From NCBI GenBank assembly GCA_025463285.1, contig JAOBWI010000017.1:105772-169771 (forward strand): a stretch of 64,000 bases of DNA, in the 5' to 3' direction. The number at the start of each line of letters is the position of its first letter. Position 1 is the first letter of the stretch. Source of the DNA: Acidimicrobiaceae bacterium (lineage in GTDB: Bacteria; Actinomycetota; Acidimicrobiia; Acidimicrobiales; RAAP-2). Shown piece by piece: positions 47,502-58,068 of this stretch. The notes below the pieces were generated by a model, which saw only the letters and a program-made list of their open reading frames with translations, searched no databases and was not told the origin of the DNA. Position numbers and translations under genes: made by a program.

Positions 47502-50500
47502 GTGGCTGGGACTGAACGACGTGTAATCCCGGTTCCCTACGGACATCACGTCTACGTGGTCAGCGACCTCTCGCTCTCACCCACCACCGACGTCACCAGT
47601 CGACCGATTCAAGAGCTCCTCGACCTCTTGGGCGACATTGACGACGCCGCCCTCGTCGTCGTGGCCGGCAATCTCTTTCACCCCGAAGCGACCTCCGACG
47701 TGCCCCGCTTCATCGAGGCGACGCTGGCCGCGTTGCCCACGGTGCGCGAGGGAATACGCACCTTTTGCGCCAGTGAGCAGCACCAACTGGTCCTCCTTCC
47801 CGGCAGCGTTGACCACGACCTTCGCAACAACGTCCGCGCGCAACTTCTCGTAGAGGATCTGGGCGCCACCGTGGCCACCGACCTCGTGTTGCACGTGGCG
47901 ACCGCCACGGGAGTACGCGACGTTGCGGTAGCGGCCGGACGCTACGACCAAGACCTCACGCCCGTCGACCTCGAGGATCGACGCGATGCCGCGGAGCTCG
48001 ACGACCCCCAAGCCATTGAGCGTTTCGTCGCCTCGCGCGTGCTATACCGGCGATTGGCTGGCTGGGTCTGGTTGCCGCTCTTCGCGATTGCCTACTTCGA
48101 TCTCTGGAGCGCCAGCGTCGCCCTCGTCGACCACTTCGCCCATCGCGACTACAGAATGCAGGTTCCGCACTCGCACCACTTCTGGGTCAATCTCTTATTC
48201 GACTTGGTGATCTTCGCCTTCGCCGAAACCGTTCTCGCCGCGCTGGCGGCCCTGGTGGTGCGTCGGCGTTTCAATCGCCACACCAAAGTGGCGAGGACCG
48301 ACGAGGTCAGCGAGCCCTTGGCCGTTACGAGAATAGACGAGGTGGACGGCACCGAGTTCGCCCGCCGCGTCGTCGAACGAGGTGGCGCGGGGGCCATCAT
48401 CGGTGGCGCGCCGCGACCGGCGCTGAGCTTCTTAGACGATGGTTTCGCCGCGACGCCGGGTCCCTCGCGAACGGTCATGGTCGAACGGCGCGGTCGATTC
48501 GGGCTTCCTCCGATCTTCTGTGCCTACGAGCGGCTCTGCGTGGTGGAGCTGGAGGCCGCGAGCACGGTGCGCGTGCGTCTCTTTGCCGGCGAGACCCCGC
48601 GGCGGCGGGGGGCCTTTTTGGAACGCCTCTTCGCCGGAACGCCGATCCAGCCCGAGCCCTCCCAGGCCACCACCACCATTGGCTCGTGGCCCAACGGTCG
48701 CCCGTTTCCCTTGACCGTCGAGCGACTGCGCGATCAACGTCGCCAGAGAACTATACGACGCTGCGTGGCCGGGCTGATCTTCTTAGACGGCGTGCTCAAT
48801 ATCGTGGTGACGACGGTTCGACCACTGCGAAGTCATCTGCATCTGGTGCTGTCCTTCCTGCCCTTGGCCGTCGCCCAGTCGGCCGCCGCGTTGACCGCCG
48901 TGGCGGGCATCGCCATGATCATGTTGGCTCGGGGTCTTAGACGCGGTCAAAGTCGCTCGTGGTACATGGCCGTTGGTCTGTTGGCGCTCACCCTGGTGGC
49001 CCACGCACTGCGCGGTGGCACCATCGTGTCGCTGCTCATCGTGGCGGGTATTTTGATTCTCCTGATCACTCAGCGACGATTCTTTCGCGCCACCTCCGAT
49101 CGCGCCAGCATCGCCGACGCGCTCCCGGGGCTCGTCCTGGTGGCCGTGGTGGCCCTGGTCGCCGCCACGTTCAGCATCGAAGCTGTCTCCCACCGCCATC
49201 ACCAGCACTTGCCCAACTTTGGTGTCGTCTTTCTCGGCTGCCTCGAGCGCCTCTTCGGTCAGTACAACGTCATTTTGCCGGATCGCGTCGGCGACTTCGC
49301 CTCCCCCGTTTTGCTGGCCATCGGAGTGTCGCTGGTCGTCACGACCCTTTATCTGTTGACCCGGCCCGTGGTGGACCGTCGACTCTCGACCTCGGCCAGC
49401 CTTAGAGAGCGACGACTAGCTGAACTGCGCGCCCGCGAGATCGTCCGTCGTCACGGTCGCGGCACCCTCGACTATTTCGCGTTGCGCGACGACAAGCAAT
49501 TCTTCTTCTTTCGAGGCTCCCTGGTGGCCTACGCCGTCTACGGCGGGGTGGCCCTGATCTCCCCGGACCCCATCGGACCGGAGTCCGAACGCACCGAGGT
49601 GTTCAGCGCCTTTTGCGACTTCGCCGAGGCCCGCGGGTGGACGATCGGCGTCATGGCCGCTGGCGAAGAGTGGTTGCCGATCTATCACGCCGCCGGACTG
49701 CACCATCTCTACCTGGGCGACGAGGCCATCGTTGACTGTCAGACGTTCTCCCTCCAGGGTCACAAGATGAAGGGCCTTCGTCAAGCCTGCAGCCGACTCG
49801 CGCGCTACGGCTACACCGTTGAGTTTGTCGATCCCTCGAAGATCGAACCATCACGGGTCACGCCGCTAGTCGAGTTGATTTCTCTCCTTCGTCGCGGTGG
49901 CGGCGAACGGGGCTTCTCCATGATGCTCGGACGACTCTTCGACCCCAAGGACAAGGGCCTCCTGCTGACCGTCGTCTACGGACCGACCGGTGAGCCTGCG
50001 GCCGTCTGTCAGTTCGTACCGTCGCACGCCATGAAGGGGTTCTCGCTCGACCTCATGCGACGCGACCCCGGCGAGCACCCGAATGGACTCATCGACTACG
50101 CACTCTGCTCCACCATTGAACACCTTCGTCGCCAGGGGGCGGGTGGACTCAGTCTCAACTTCGCGGCGTTTCGCTCGGTGCTGGACGGTGAGCGGGGCGA
50201 CGGCACCTTCACCCGCGTCGAGCGCTGGGCCATTAAACGACTGTCGGGGATCTTGCCCATTGAGACGCTGTGGAGTTTTAACTCGAAGTACCAACCCACG
50301 TGGCTACCTCGTCATCTGGTGTACCCGGCGGTCGAAAGCTTCGTCCCGGTGGTGGTGGCCACCCTGCGCGCCGAGAGCATCACCGAGTTGCCGGTCCTCG
50401 GCCGATTCTTGGTGAACGATCCCTCCAACCGCCCGGGCACCGTGGTGCCCGACGAAGTCATGGCCGCCGCGCGCGAAGTCGACGAGGCCCCCACTCGTTC

Positions 50501-50504
50501 GTAG
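47502..50504 (+). CDS. Degenerate calcineurin-like phosphoesterase domain - TM region - DUF2156 (MprF/LysX-type) fusion
   Basis: N-term HVYVVSDLSLSPT..VVVAGNLFHPEA..LLPGSVDHDL; multiple TMs; C-term KQFFFFRGSLVAYAVYGGVALISPDPIGPESER, GLHHLYLGDEAIVDCQTFSLQGHKMKGLRQA. Confidence 0.85.
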   Translation: MAGTERRVIPVPYGHHVYVVSDLSLSPTTDVTSRPIQELLDLLGDIDDAALVVVAGNLFHPEATSDVPRFIEATLAALPTVREGIRTFCASEQHQLVLLPGSVDHDLRNNVRAQLLVEDLGATVATDLVLHVATATGVRDVAVAAGRYDQDLTPVDLEDRRDAAELDDPQAIERFVASRVLYRRLAGWVWLPLFAIAYFDLWSASVALVDHFAHRDYRMQVPHSHHFWVNLLFDLVIFAFAETVLAALAALVVRRRFNRHTKVARTDEVSEPLAVTRIDEVDGTEFARRVVERGGAGAIIGGAPRPALSFLDDGFAATPGPSRTVMVERRGRFGLPPIFCAYERLCVVELEAASTVRVRLFAGETPRRRGAFLERLFAGTPIQPEPSQATTTIGSWPNGRPFPLTVERLRDQRRQRTIRRCVAGLIFLDGVLNIVVTTVRPLRSHLHLVLSFLPLAVAQSAAALTAVAGIAMIMLARGLRRGQSRSWYMAVGLLALTLVAHALRGGTIVSLLIVAGILILLITQRRFFRATSDRASIADALPGLVLVAVVALVAATFSIEAVSHRHHQHLPNFGVVFLGCLERLFGQYNVILPDRVGDFASPVLLAIGVSLVVTTLYLLTRPVVDRRLSTSASLRERRLAELRAREIVRRHGRGTLDYFALRDDKQFFFFRGSLVAYAVYGGVALISPDPIGPESERTEVFSAFCDFAEARGWTIGVMAAGEEWLPIYHAAGLHHLYLGDEAIVDCQTFSLQGHKMKGLRQACSRLARYGYTVEFVDPSKIEPSRVTPLVELISLLRRGGGERGFSMMLGRLFDPKDKGLLLTVVYGPTGEPAAVCQFVPSHAMKGFSLDLMRRDPGEHPNGLIDYALCSTIEHLRRQGAGGLSLNFAAFRSVLDGERGDGTFTRVERWAIKRLSGILPIETLWSFNSKYQPTWLPRHLVYPAVESFVPVVVATLRAESITELPVLGRFLVNDPSNRPGTVVPDEVMAAAREVDEAPTRS

Positions 50505-50734
50505 GTACTCGTACCCTGAGGCGACGTCGTTATCCACGCGCCGCGCAACAGGTAACGGCCAGCCACCTGGAAGCGGGCGTTACCGGCGCGTTGAGTTCAC
50601 CGACTCACCAAGAGAATCACGGTGTCGACCACGAAGCCTCATCTTCTTGGCTCTCGTCGCGGTGACCATCGCTTAGTGGCACTCAATCGAACGCACCTCG
50701 CGGACGTCCTCCGCAACGAGCGGCCGGCTTTGAG

Positions 50735-51577
50735 CTAGTGCAGACGGTTAGCGATGGCCATCGCTAGTTTGGAGGCCGCGTCGTCGTCGTAGATGAGGTA
50801 GAGGGAGGGCTCCACCAGCTCTAGCTCCATGATGGCCCACTCGTTAGCGAGTCGCACCAGATCGAGGCGCGCGTAGAGCAGGTGGGAGAAGTTCTTCACC
50901 TCCAGCACGCGTTCGGCGTAGGCCACGGCGTCGAGTTCTGTTTCCCCCCGGGCCATGCGCTCTTCGCGGAAGAGCTTGTTGCGATCGAGGGCGGTCACGT
51001 TCAACATGGCCCCCTTGCGCATGGCGTGGGAAAACTGTCCGTCGATAAAGATGAGGGCCCGCTCGCCTTCGGTGTCGACCGAGTCCACGTAGGGCTGGAG
51101 GACGGCATCGAGTCCCTTGGCGTGCAGCACCTCGACGTGACGGCGCGCTTCGTCGTGTTGGTCGGCGCGATAGCGCTCGGCGTCACGCGATCCGCCGCCC
51201 ACGCAGGGTTTCACCACGAAGTCGTGGTGGAAGAATCGAGGCTTCTTGCCCCGGTCGCAGAAGTGCGAGGGGATGATCTTCAGGCCGTGTTTTTCTAAAT
51301 CGGCCAGGTAGTGCTTGTCGGTCGAGTATTCGATCACGGGGTAAGGGTTACAGAGGTGCTTGATCGACTTGGCCCACGCCAAGAACTCCACTCGCCTCGA
51401 CCAGTAGTCCCAGGTGGAGCGAATGACCACCAGATCGTAGTGAGACCAGTCCACGGAAGGGTCGTCCCACACCGCCAGTTCGGCTGTGAGGCCCACGTCA
51501 AACAGGGCGTCTAAGAGAAAGGGGCTATCGGGATCGACGTCGACGCCGCGACAGGTGGCGACGGCGACGCGACTCAC
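50735..51577 (-). CDS. ATP-grasp-like protein
   Basis: VSRVAVATCRGVDVDPDSPFLLDAL start overlapping nuoN stop; HHDFVVKPCVGGGSRDAERY, YARLDLVRL..WAIMELELVEPSLYL. Confidence 0.8.
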   Translation of the reverse strand: MSRVAVATCRGVDVDPDSPFLLDALFDVGLTAELAVWDDPSVDWSHYDLVVIRSTWDYWSRRVEFLAWAKSIKHLCNPYPVIEYSTDKHYLADLEKHGLKIIPSHFCDRGKKPRFFHHDFVVKPCVGGGSRDAERYRADQHDEARRHVEVLHAKGLDAVLQPYVDSVDTEGERALIFIDGQFSHAMRKGAMLNVTALDRNKLFREERMARGETELDAVAYAERVLEVKNFSHLLYARLDLVRLANEWAIMELELVEPSLYLIYDDDAASKLAMAIANRLH

Positions 51578-53052
51578 GCCAAGAACAACAAGGTGGCGTG
51601 CTGGCACCAGGTCACCAGAGGACCAGGCCACACACCGAAGAGCACCGCCACCACGACCCCCACCATAATGACCTTGGCGCTGAAGAGCGGAACCTTGATC
51701 CGCGTGCCTTCCACGTTGTCATCAACGTAGAGCCACATGATCCAGCGCAGGTAGAAGTAGGCGGCGATGGCGGCCGACAGAATGGCTACCAAGGCCAACG
51801 CGCCGCCGCCCGAGTCAATGGTCGCGGCCAGCACCGTGTACTTGGCGTAGAAGCCGACCGTGAGAGGCGCGCCCAGTTGGCTCAGCAACAAAACAGCCAA
51901 CGCGCCGCCCAACCAGGGCTGGCGTCGGGCCAGGCCGCGATAGTGGTCGATGGAGTGCATCTCGTCACCCCGTCCGCCCACCAACGTGACGATGGCGAAG
52001 GTGGCGATGACAACCGGCGCGTAGGTCAAGAGAAAGAACAACGTGGCCGCCACCCCGCGGGCGCTACCCGACCATACGCCCAGCAGCATGAAGCCAGCCT
52101 GATTGATCGAGGAGTAGGCCAACAGTCGCTTCACGTTGCGCTGGACCAGCGCCACGGTGGCTCCGACCACGCAGGTCACCACGATGAGGACGAAGAGAAT
52201 CGGACGCCAGGTGTCAAGTTGGGTGCCGAGCGCCGAGATCAGCACGCGCAGTAAGGCGGCGAAGGCTCCCACCTTGACGATGGACGCCATGACCCCCGTC
52301 ACCGGCGTGGGTGCACCTTCGTACACGTCGGGCGACCAGAGATGGAAGGGCACCGCCGCCACCTTGAAAGCGAAGCCGATGAGCAACAGGGCCCCGCCGG
52401 CGTAGAGGAGCCCGGGATGCAACAACGTGTTGGCGCTCAAGAAGTACGAGATGGAACTTAGGTTCGTCGATCCCGTGGCGCCGTAAACCAGGGCCGCGCC
52501 GTAGATGAAGATGGCCGAGGCGAAGCCCCCCAACAAGAAGTACTTGAGCGACGCCTCTGAGGAGGCCGAGCGCTGACGGTCGAAGCCCACCAAGACGTAG
52601 AGGCCGATCGAGAGAATCTCGAGGCCCAAGAAGATAACGATGAGGTCATTGGCCTGGACCATCAACAGGGCCCCGGCCGCTGCGGCGAGGGCCAGGATGT
52701 GAAAGTCCGCGCCGGCGATGCGCTCGCGCTTCGACCAGTCGTGCGCCACCAGCGCCGACAGGGCCGTACTCGCGGCGATCACCACGGTACCAACGACGCC
52801 AAAGCCGTCTAAGACCACCGCGTGCGCCAGCGTCGTCGTGGCTCCGTGATGGTCGAGGTAAGACCACTGAACAATCGAGACGATGATGGTGGCCAGCGAC
52901 GCGGCGAGCGTGACCCCGGTGGCTACGTAGATGGTGATCTTGTTATCGACCAGGGCACTGGCCACGAGCAGCACCAAGGACGCGCCGAAGAAAATGAGAA
53001 CCGGCAGAATGGCCAGGTAGTGAATCGACGGAATGACGATGGTGGTGATCAC
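51574..53052 (-). CDS. nuoN: NADH-quinone oxidoreductase subunit N
   Basis: Proton-pumping antiporter-like fold, LLAYSSINQAGFMLLGV; order in nuo operon. Confidence 0.95.
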   Translation of the reverse strand: MITTIVIPSIHYLAILPVLIFFGASLVLLVASALVDNKITIYVATGVTLAASLATIIVSIVQWSYLDHHGATTTLAHAVVLDGFGVVGTVVIAASTALSALVAHDWSKRERIAGADFHILALAAAAGALLMVQANDLIVIFLGLEILSIGLYVLVGFDRQRSASSEASLKYFLLGGFASAIFIYGAALVYGATGSTNLSSISYFLSANTLLHPGLLYAGGALLLIGFAFKVAAVPFHLWSPDVYEGAPTPVTGVMASIVKVGAFAALLRVLISALGTQLDTWRPILFVLIVVTCVVGATVALVQRNVKRLLAYSSINQAGFMLLGVWSGSARGVAATLFFLLTYAPVVIATFAIVTLVGGRGDEMHSIDHYRGLARRQPWLGGALAVLLLSQLGAPLTVGFYAKYTVLAATIDSGGGALALVAILSAAIAAYFYLRWIMWLYVDDNVEGTRIKVPLFSAKVIMVGVVVAVLFGVWPGPLVTWCQHATLLFLA

Positions 53053-54548
53053 TTGTTCACTCCCGCGGGCGCGACGTGGTGGATCAGATGAGTGACCGAA
53101 GGCGAAATCCGATCAAGGACGGGCTTCGGGAAGACACCGAGGGCCACGATCAAGATCACGACCGGCACCAGAACCCAGCGCTCTTTGGCGCTGGCGTCGG
53201 GAATGGTGGCGTTGGCGCCCTCGGCCTTACCGTGGAAGACGCGCTGGTAGGCCCAGAGCAGGTAGGCCGCCGCGGCCAGCACGCCCAAGGTGGCGAAGGC
53301 CCCCCACCAAGCGTGGGTCCCGAAGGTGCCGATCAAGATCAGGTACTCACTGACGAAGCCCGACAGACCGGGCAGGCCAATGGAGGCCATCATCACCAAA
53401 GTAAACAGGGCGGCCAACACCGGGGCGGGGCCCTGGAGGCCCATCAAGTCCTTCACCGTGTAGGTACCGCGACGGCGTTCGATGAAGCCGATGATGAGGA
53501 AAAAGCCCGCGGTGATGACGCCGTGGTTGAACATCAACAACACCGCTCCCACCATGGCGATCTTCGAGCCGGTCATGATGCCCAGCGTGACGAAACCCAT
53601 TTGGGCTAGGGAGGAGTACGCCACCAGGCGCTTCATGTCGGGCGTGGCGCCGGCCACCAACGAGCCGTAAATGATGCCGATCACCGCCAAGGTGAGCAGC
53701 AGCGGCCGCAGGGTCGCCAGCGCCAAGGGAAAGAGGCCCACCGCGAAGCGCAGCAGTCCGTAGGAACCCAGTTTGGCCAGTAGCGCCGAGAGCTCGATCG
53801 ATCCGGCCGTGGGGGCTTCGGCGTAGGTAATCGGTGACCAGGTATGAAAGGGCCAGATCGGCGACTTGACAGCGAAGGCGATGGCGAAGGCCAGAAAGAG
53901 CCAGACCGCCGTGCCGTGCGACATGGAGGTCGCGTACAGCGCGCTGTAGGAGAAGCTCAACGCCCCGCCGAGTTGGTGCTGGTGGAGAAAGCCCACGTAG
54001 ATAATGCCGATAAAGAGGAAGGCCGACCCGGTGAAGGTGTAAAGGAAGAACTTGAGTGCGGCCTTGGCCCGCTGCGCGCCGCCCCAGCCCGCGATGATGA
54101 AGTAACTCGGCACCAGAGTCAGCTCGAAGAAGATGAAGAACTCGAGCACGTCGCGGCTGAGGAAGCTGGCCATGGTGACCGACGTCAACGCCAGCAACCA
54201 CCCCACGAAGGACGCTTCGCGGCGCTGGTCTCGCGCTCCGAGCAACGCCAACAACAAGACCAGCGCCGTTAAGACCACCATCAACAAGGAGATCCCGTCG
54301 AGAGCCACGTCGTAGGCCAGACCTAAGGGAGCGGAGAGAACGTGTCGCGTAGCGAAGTCCCAGGTGCCGGCCCCGGCGAGGTGCGGGTTGTAGAGGCAGG
54401 CCACCACGATCGCCAGCACCATCTCGATAGCGGCGCTCACCACGCCGACGGCGTAAGAGAGACCGGGTGTTTTGGCGGCGAACGCCGCGAGCAGCGCCCC
54501 GACGAGGGGCACGACGATAAGAATCGTTAGGTAGGCCGATGAGTGCAT
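53049..54548 (-). CDS. nuoM: NADH-quinone oxidoreductase subunit M
   Basis: LVAYSSLAQMGFVTLGI, FFELTLVPSYFIIAGWGG. Confidence 0.96.
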   Translation of the reverse strand: MHSSAYLTILIVVPLVGALLAAFAAKTPGLSYAVGVVSAAIEMVLAIVVACLYNPHLAGAGTWDFATRHVLSAPLGLAYDVALDGISLLMVVLTALVLLLALLGARDQRREASFVGWLLALTSVTMASFLSRDVLEFFIFFELTLVPSYFIIAGWGGAQRAKAALKFFLYTFTGSAFLFIGIIYVGFLHQHQLGGALSFSYSALYATSMSHGTAVWLFLAFAIAFAVKSPIWPFHTWSPITYAEAPTAGSIELSALLAKLGSYGLLRFAVGLFPLALATLRPLLLTLAVIGIIYGSLVAGATPDMKRLVAYSSLAQMGFVTLGIMTGSKIAMVGAVLLMFNHGVITAGFFLIIGFIERRRGTYTVKDLMGLQGPAPVLAALFTLVMMASIGLPGLSGFVSEYLILIGTFGTHAWWGAFATLGVLAAAAYLLWAYQRVFHGKAEGANATIPDASAKERWVLVPVVILIVALGVFPKPVLDRISPSVTHLIHHVAPAGVNK

Positions 54549-54550
54549 CG

Positions 54551-56422
54551 TTAGAGCGCCCTCGCCACGAGGAAGGCGATGATGACGGCGAAGCCGAGCA
54601 CCATGGCCAGCGCGTACTGGCGCGCGAAGCCCGACTGCACTTTGCGTAGTCCTTCGGCGCTGTTGCGCACGGCCACCCCGACGCCCGTCACGGCGCCGTC
54701 GATGACCTTGGGTTCAATAAAGTCATCGCTGACGTAGGTCAGTTGCGTGAGGGGTCGACCAATGGTGGTGTCATAGAAGTCGTCCCAGTGCCAGACGTGC
54801 TCTAAGAATGACGATTCGTAGCGCGAGGACTCGGTGATGCCCCTCCAGATGGAGAAGGCCGCCAATAGTCCAAAAACGGCCACCACCACGTCGACGGCGG
54901 CTAGGCCCCACTGGGCCAGCGTGCTCGAGCCGGCCACGGCCGGCACGTAGCCAAAGACCGGTCCCAAGAATCCCGACAGGGACGCCGAGTGAGCCCAGGG
55001 CAGATTGATTAGTCCGCCGATCACCGACAGCACGGCCAACACCACCAGCGGAAACGTCATCACCCAGGGGGACTCGTGCGGATCGTGGCCGTGAGTGACC
55101 TCGCGGAAGCGTTCGGTCCCGCGGAAGGTGAGAACGAAGAGCCGACTCATGTAGTACGCAGTCAAGAACGCCGTCACCACACCCAGGACCCAGAGCGCCT
55201 TGTTGTGTTGAAAGACGTTGGTGAGTACGTCGCCCTTGGCGAAGAAGCCCGCGAAGGGTGGGATGCCCGAGATGGCCAGCCAGCCCACCAGGAACGTGGG
55301 GAAGGTGTAGGGCAGATACTTGGCCAAGGCGCCCATCTTTCGCAGGTCCTGTTCACCGTTGAGCGCGTGAATGACGGAGCCGGATCCGAGGAAGAGCAAG
55401 GCTTTGAAGAATGCGTGAGCCACCATCAAGAAGATGGCCGCGCCGTACGCGCCGACCCCCACGGCTAAAACCATGTAGCCGATCTGGGACACGGTCGAAA
55501 AGGCCAACACCTTTTTGATGTCTTTCTGCGAGGTGGCGATGGTGGCGGCCACGAAGGCCGTCACGCCTCCGATGACCGCGATGGTCGCTCGACCGTCGGG
55601 CGACATTGTGAGGACCGGGGACATGCGCACCAAGAGATAAACACCGGCCGTCACCATGGTGGCGGCGTGAATCAACGCCGACACCGGGGTGGGGCCCTCC
55701 ATGGCGTCGGGCAACCAGTTAAAGAGCGGGATCTGCGCACTCTTGCCGGTGGCCGCCAGCAGGAGCGCTAGGACCGTCAACGTGGCCACGGTCGGTGAGA
55801 ACGTGCCCGCAACGTGAAAGACCCTGAGGTAGGTCAGCGTGTGCGCCTGGTGGAAGATCAAGAACATGGCCACGAGCAGTCCGACGTCACCGACGCGGTT
55901 GTAGATGAAGGCCTTCTTACCGGCCGACGCCGCTGCGGGCTTCTCGAAGTAGTAGCTCACCAGCCAGTACGAGCAGACCCCCACCCCTTCCCACCCGACG
56001 AAGGTCAGGACCAGGTTGTTGGCTAGCACCAACAGCAACATCGAGAAGACGAAGAGGTTGAGATAGAGGAAGAACTTTCGAAAGTCCTTCTCCCCCTTCA
56101 TGTAGCCAATGGAGTACAGGTGAATCAGCGCGGAGATGCCCGTGACGAAAAGACACATGGTGATCGAGAGGGGGTCCACCAACAGAGCCGCCGGTACGTG
56201 CAGCGACCCGACGTCGATCCAGCTGAAGAGCCTGACGCTGAACTCACGGTTCGAGTGGTGCAAGACAACGAAGAACGCCGCCACGCTGCATACGAAACTC
56301 AGCGCCACGACGACCGTCGCGATACTGCCAATGGCCTTCTCTTTGAGAGCCGTGCCGTTGGCCAGCACCAGGAGAAATCCGACCAGCGGAAAGAGCACAA
56401 TTAACGTGGCGAGAGGGGCCAT
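54551..56422 (-). CDS. nuoL: NADH-quinone oxidoreductase subunit L
   Basis: VGWEGVGVCSYWLVSYYFEK, WLPDAMEGPTPVSALIHAATMVTAGVYLLVR. Confidence 0.97.
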   Translation of the reverse strand: MAPLATLIVLFPLVGFLLVLANGTALKEKAIGSIATVVVALSFVCSVAAFFVVLHHSNREFSVRLFSWIDVGSLHVPAALLVDPLSITMCLFVTGISALIHLYSIGYMKGEKDFRKFFLYLNLFVFSMLLLVLANNLVLTFVGWEGVGVCSYWLVSYYFEKPAAASAGKKAFIYNRVGDVGLLVAMFLIFHQAHTLTYLRVFHVAGTFSPTVATLTVLALLLAATGKSAQIPLFNWLPDAMEGPTPVSALIHAATMVTAGVYLLVRMSPVLTMSPDGRATIAVIGGVTAFVAATIATSQKDIKKVLAFSTVSQIGYMVLAVGVGAYGAAIFLMVAHAFFKALLFLGSGSVIHALNGEQDLRKMGALAKYLPYTFPTFLVGWLAISGIPPFAGFFAKGDVLTNVFQHNKALWVLGVVTAFLTAYYMSRLFVLTFRGTERFREVTHGHDPHESPWVMTFPLVVLAVLSVIGGLINLPWAHSASLSGFLGPVFGYVPAVAGSSTLAQWGLAAVDVVVAVFGLLAAFSIWRGITESSRYESSFLEHVWHWDDFYDTTIGRPLTQLTYVSDDFIEPKVIDGAVTGVGVAVRNSAEGLRKVQSGFARQYALAMVLGFAVIIAFLVARAL

Positions 56423-56423
56423 C

Positions 56424-56729
56424 TCAGCCTTTCAACTCAGAGAGTTCATCGACCGAGGTGGAGTTTCGACGGCGAAACACGGCGACCACGATGCCCAGTC
56501 CCACCGTCACTTCGGCCGCGGCGACGACCATCACGAAAAAGACGCTGGCCTGTCCCCCGATGTCGCCCAGGGTGCGAGAGAACGTGACGAAGGTCAAGTT
56601 CACGGCGTTCAACATGAGCTCGATACACATGAACATGATGAGCGCGCTGCGACGAGTGAGAACGCCGAAGGCGCCCACGCCGAACAGCAGGGCGGCCAGA
56701 ACCAAGTACCAGGCGGCGGGAACGTTCAC
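56424..56729 (-). CDS. nuoK: NADH-quinone oxidoreductase subunit K
   Basis: [27 protein letters not shown]. Confidence 0.95.
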   Translation of the reverse strand: MNVPAAWYLVLAALLFGVGAFGVLTRRSALIMFMCIELMLNAVNLTFVTFSRTLGDIGGQASVFFVMVVAAAEVTVGLGIVVAVFRRRNSTSVDELSELKG

Positions 56730-57292
56730 GCGTCCACCTCTTCGTTGGTGCTGGCGCGTTCGCGACGCGCCAGCAACACCGCGCCCACCACCGCGATGAT
56801 GAGGAGCGCCGACGTGACCTCAAAGGCGTAGAGGTACGTGGTGAAGACCGCCGTACCGAGTTGCTTCACGTTGCCGTTCCCGGTGTCGAGTGGCGACCCC
56901 GACACGCTCGTCGCGCCGCTCACCCAGTGCGAGCTGGCCATCAACGTGATCAGTCCTCCCACGGTGACGACCACGCCGGCGACGGCGAAGGCCCGCTGAC
57001 CGACCAAGGGCTCGGCGCTGACGTGGAACTTCTGGTCGACGCCGAGGAACATGATGACGAAAAGGAACAGCACCACAATCGCTCCGGCGTAGACGATGAT
57101 CTGCACGGCGGCCAAGAAGTCCGCCTGCTGGGCGATGAAGGCCACGGCCACGCCGAAGAGCGTGGTGATTAGACAGATCGCCGCGTGCACCGGGTTCGCC
57201 ACCGAGATGACGCCGATGGCTCCGCCCAGGATCAACAGCGCCGACGTGGCGAAGACCAGAATCGCCGGGATGGAGTACGTCGCTGCGATCAC
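56726..57292 (-). CDS. nuoJ: NADH-quinone oxidoreductase subunit J
   Basis: [30 protein letters not shown]. Confidence 0.94.
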   Translation of the reverse strand: MIAATYSIPAILVFATSALLILGGAIGVISVANPVHAAICLITTLFGVAVAFIAQQADFLAAVQIIVYAGAIVVLFLFVIMFLGVDQKFHVSAEPLVGQRAFAVAGVVVTVGGLITLMASSHWVSGATSVSGSPLDTGNGNVKQLGTAVFTTYLYAFEVTSALLIIAVVGAVLLARRERASTNEEVDA

Positions 57293-58068
57293 GAACGATC
57301 CCTCTGGAAGAACTTAGGCCTGTTGGCGCGAGCCTCGTTCATCTTCTCCTGCATTTCGTTCATCTTGCCCTGCAGGCCCGCCTGGTCCGCGTGGACGTCC
57401 TCGGGCTGAAGGTGCTTGGAGAAGGCCCGACGCAACTGCTTAGAGCCAGTCTTCTCATCGTCTCGATTAGCGGACTGCCCAGCTTCCGGTGCGCGAACCC
57501 CGCTACCCAGGTCCCCGGTCCACTGCACCACGCCTTCGTAGGCCGCCTCGCCCGAGGGGGACGTCGCGCGCATCCAGCCGCCCGTCATCTCGGCTTCGCC
57601 GTCGCGCCAGTCTTCCCAGGGCAGGTGCTTAGGAAAGCCCAGGTCGTCGACGACCAGTTCGGCCTTGGTGTAGATCGCGTCGGCCCGGTTGGTGAAGGAG
57701 AACTCGAACATCTTCGACTCGGTGATCGCCTGGGTGGGGCAGGCCTCCACGCAGAGATCGCAGTGGATACAGCGCAAGTAGTTGATCTCGTAGATGTAGC
57801 CGTAGCGCTCACCGGGGCTGACCGGGTGATCGGGGGGGTTGTCGAGGCCACGCACGTAGATGCAGTTAACCGGGCAGGCTCCCGCGCACAGTTCACAGCC
57901 GATGCACTTCTCCATGCCGTCTTCGTAGCGGTTGAGCACGTGGCGACCGTGTTGACGGGGCTGCTTCGGACGCTTCTTCTGGGGATAGCTGATCGTGACG
58001 CGCGGACGAGCCAGGTGCTGGAGGGTGAGCTTGAAGCCACCAAAGAAGCTCAGAGGGCTGTTGGGCAC
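57289..58068 (-). CDS. nuoI: NADH-quinone oxidoreductase subunit I
   Basis: Two 4Fe-4S motifs CIGCELCAGACPVNC and CIHCDLCVEACPTQA. Confidence 0.96.
   Translation of the reverse strand: MPNSPLSFFGGFKLTLQHLARPRVTISYPQKKRPKQPRQHGRHVLNRYEDGMEKCIGCELCAGACPVNCIYVRGLDNPPDHPVSPGERYGYIYEINYLRCIHCDLCVEACPTQAITESKMFEFSFTNRADAIYTKAELVVDDLGFPKHLPWEDWRDGEAEMTGGWMRATSPSGEAAYEGVVQWTGDLGSGVRAPEAGQSANRDDEKTGSKQLRRAFSKHLQPEDVHADQAGLQGKMNEMQEKMNEARANRPKFFQRDRS

Noticed and set aside
50559-50587. GGTAACG...CGTTACC inverted repeat near 50550-50585
   Set aside because: Only 7-bp arms, no associated T tract or gene context; expected by chance at this scale
53347-54201. Minus-strand ORF of 284 aa within nuoM
   Set aside because: Out-of-frame, His/Arg-rich translation of nuoM
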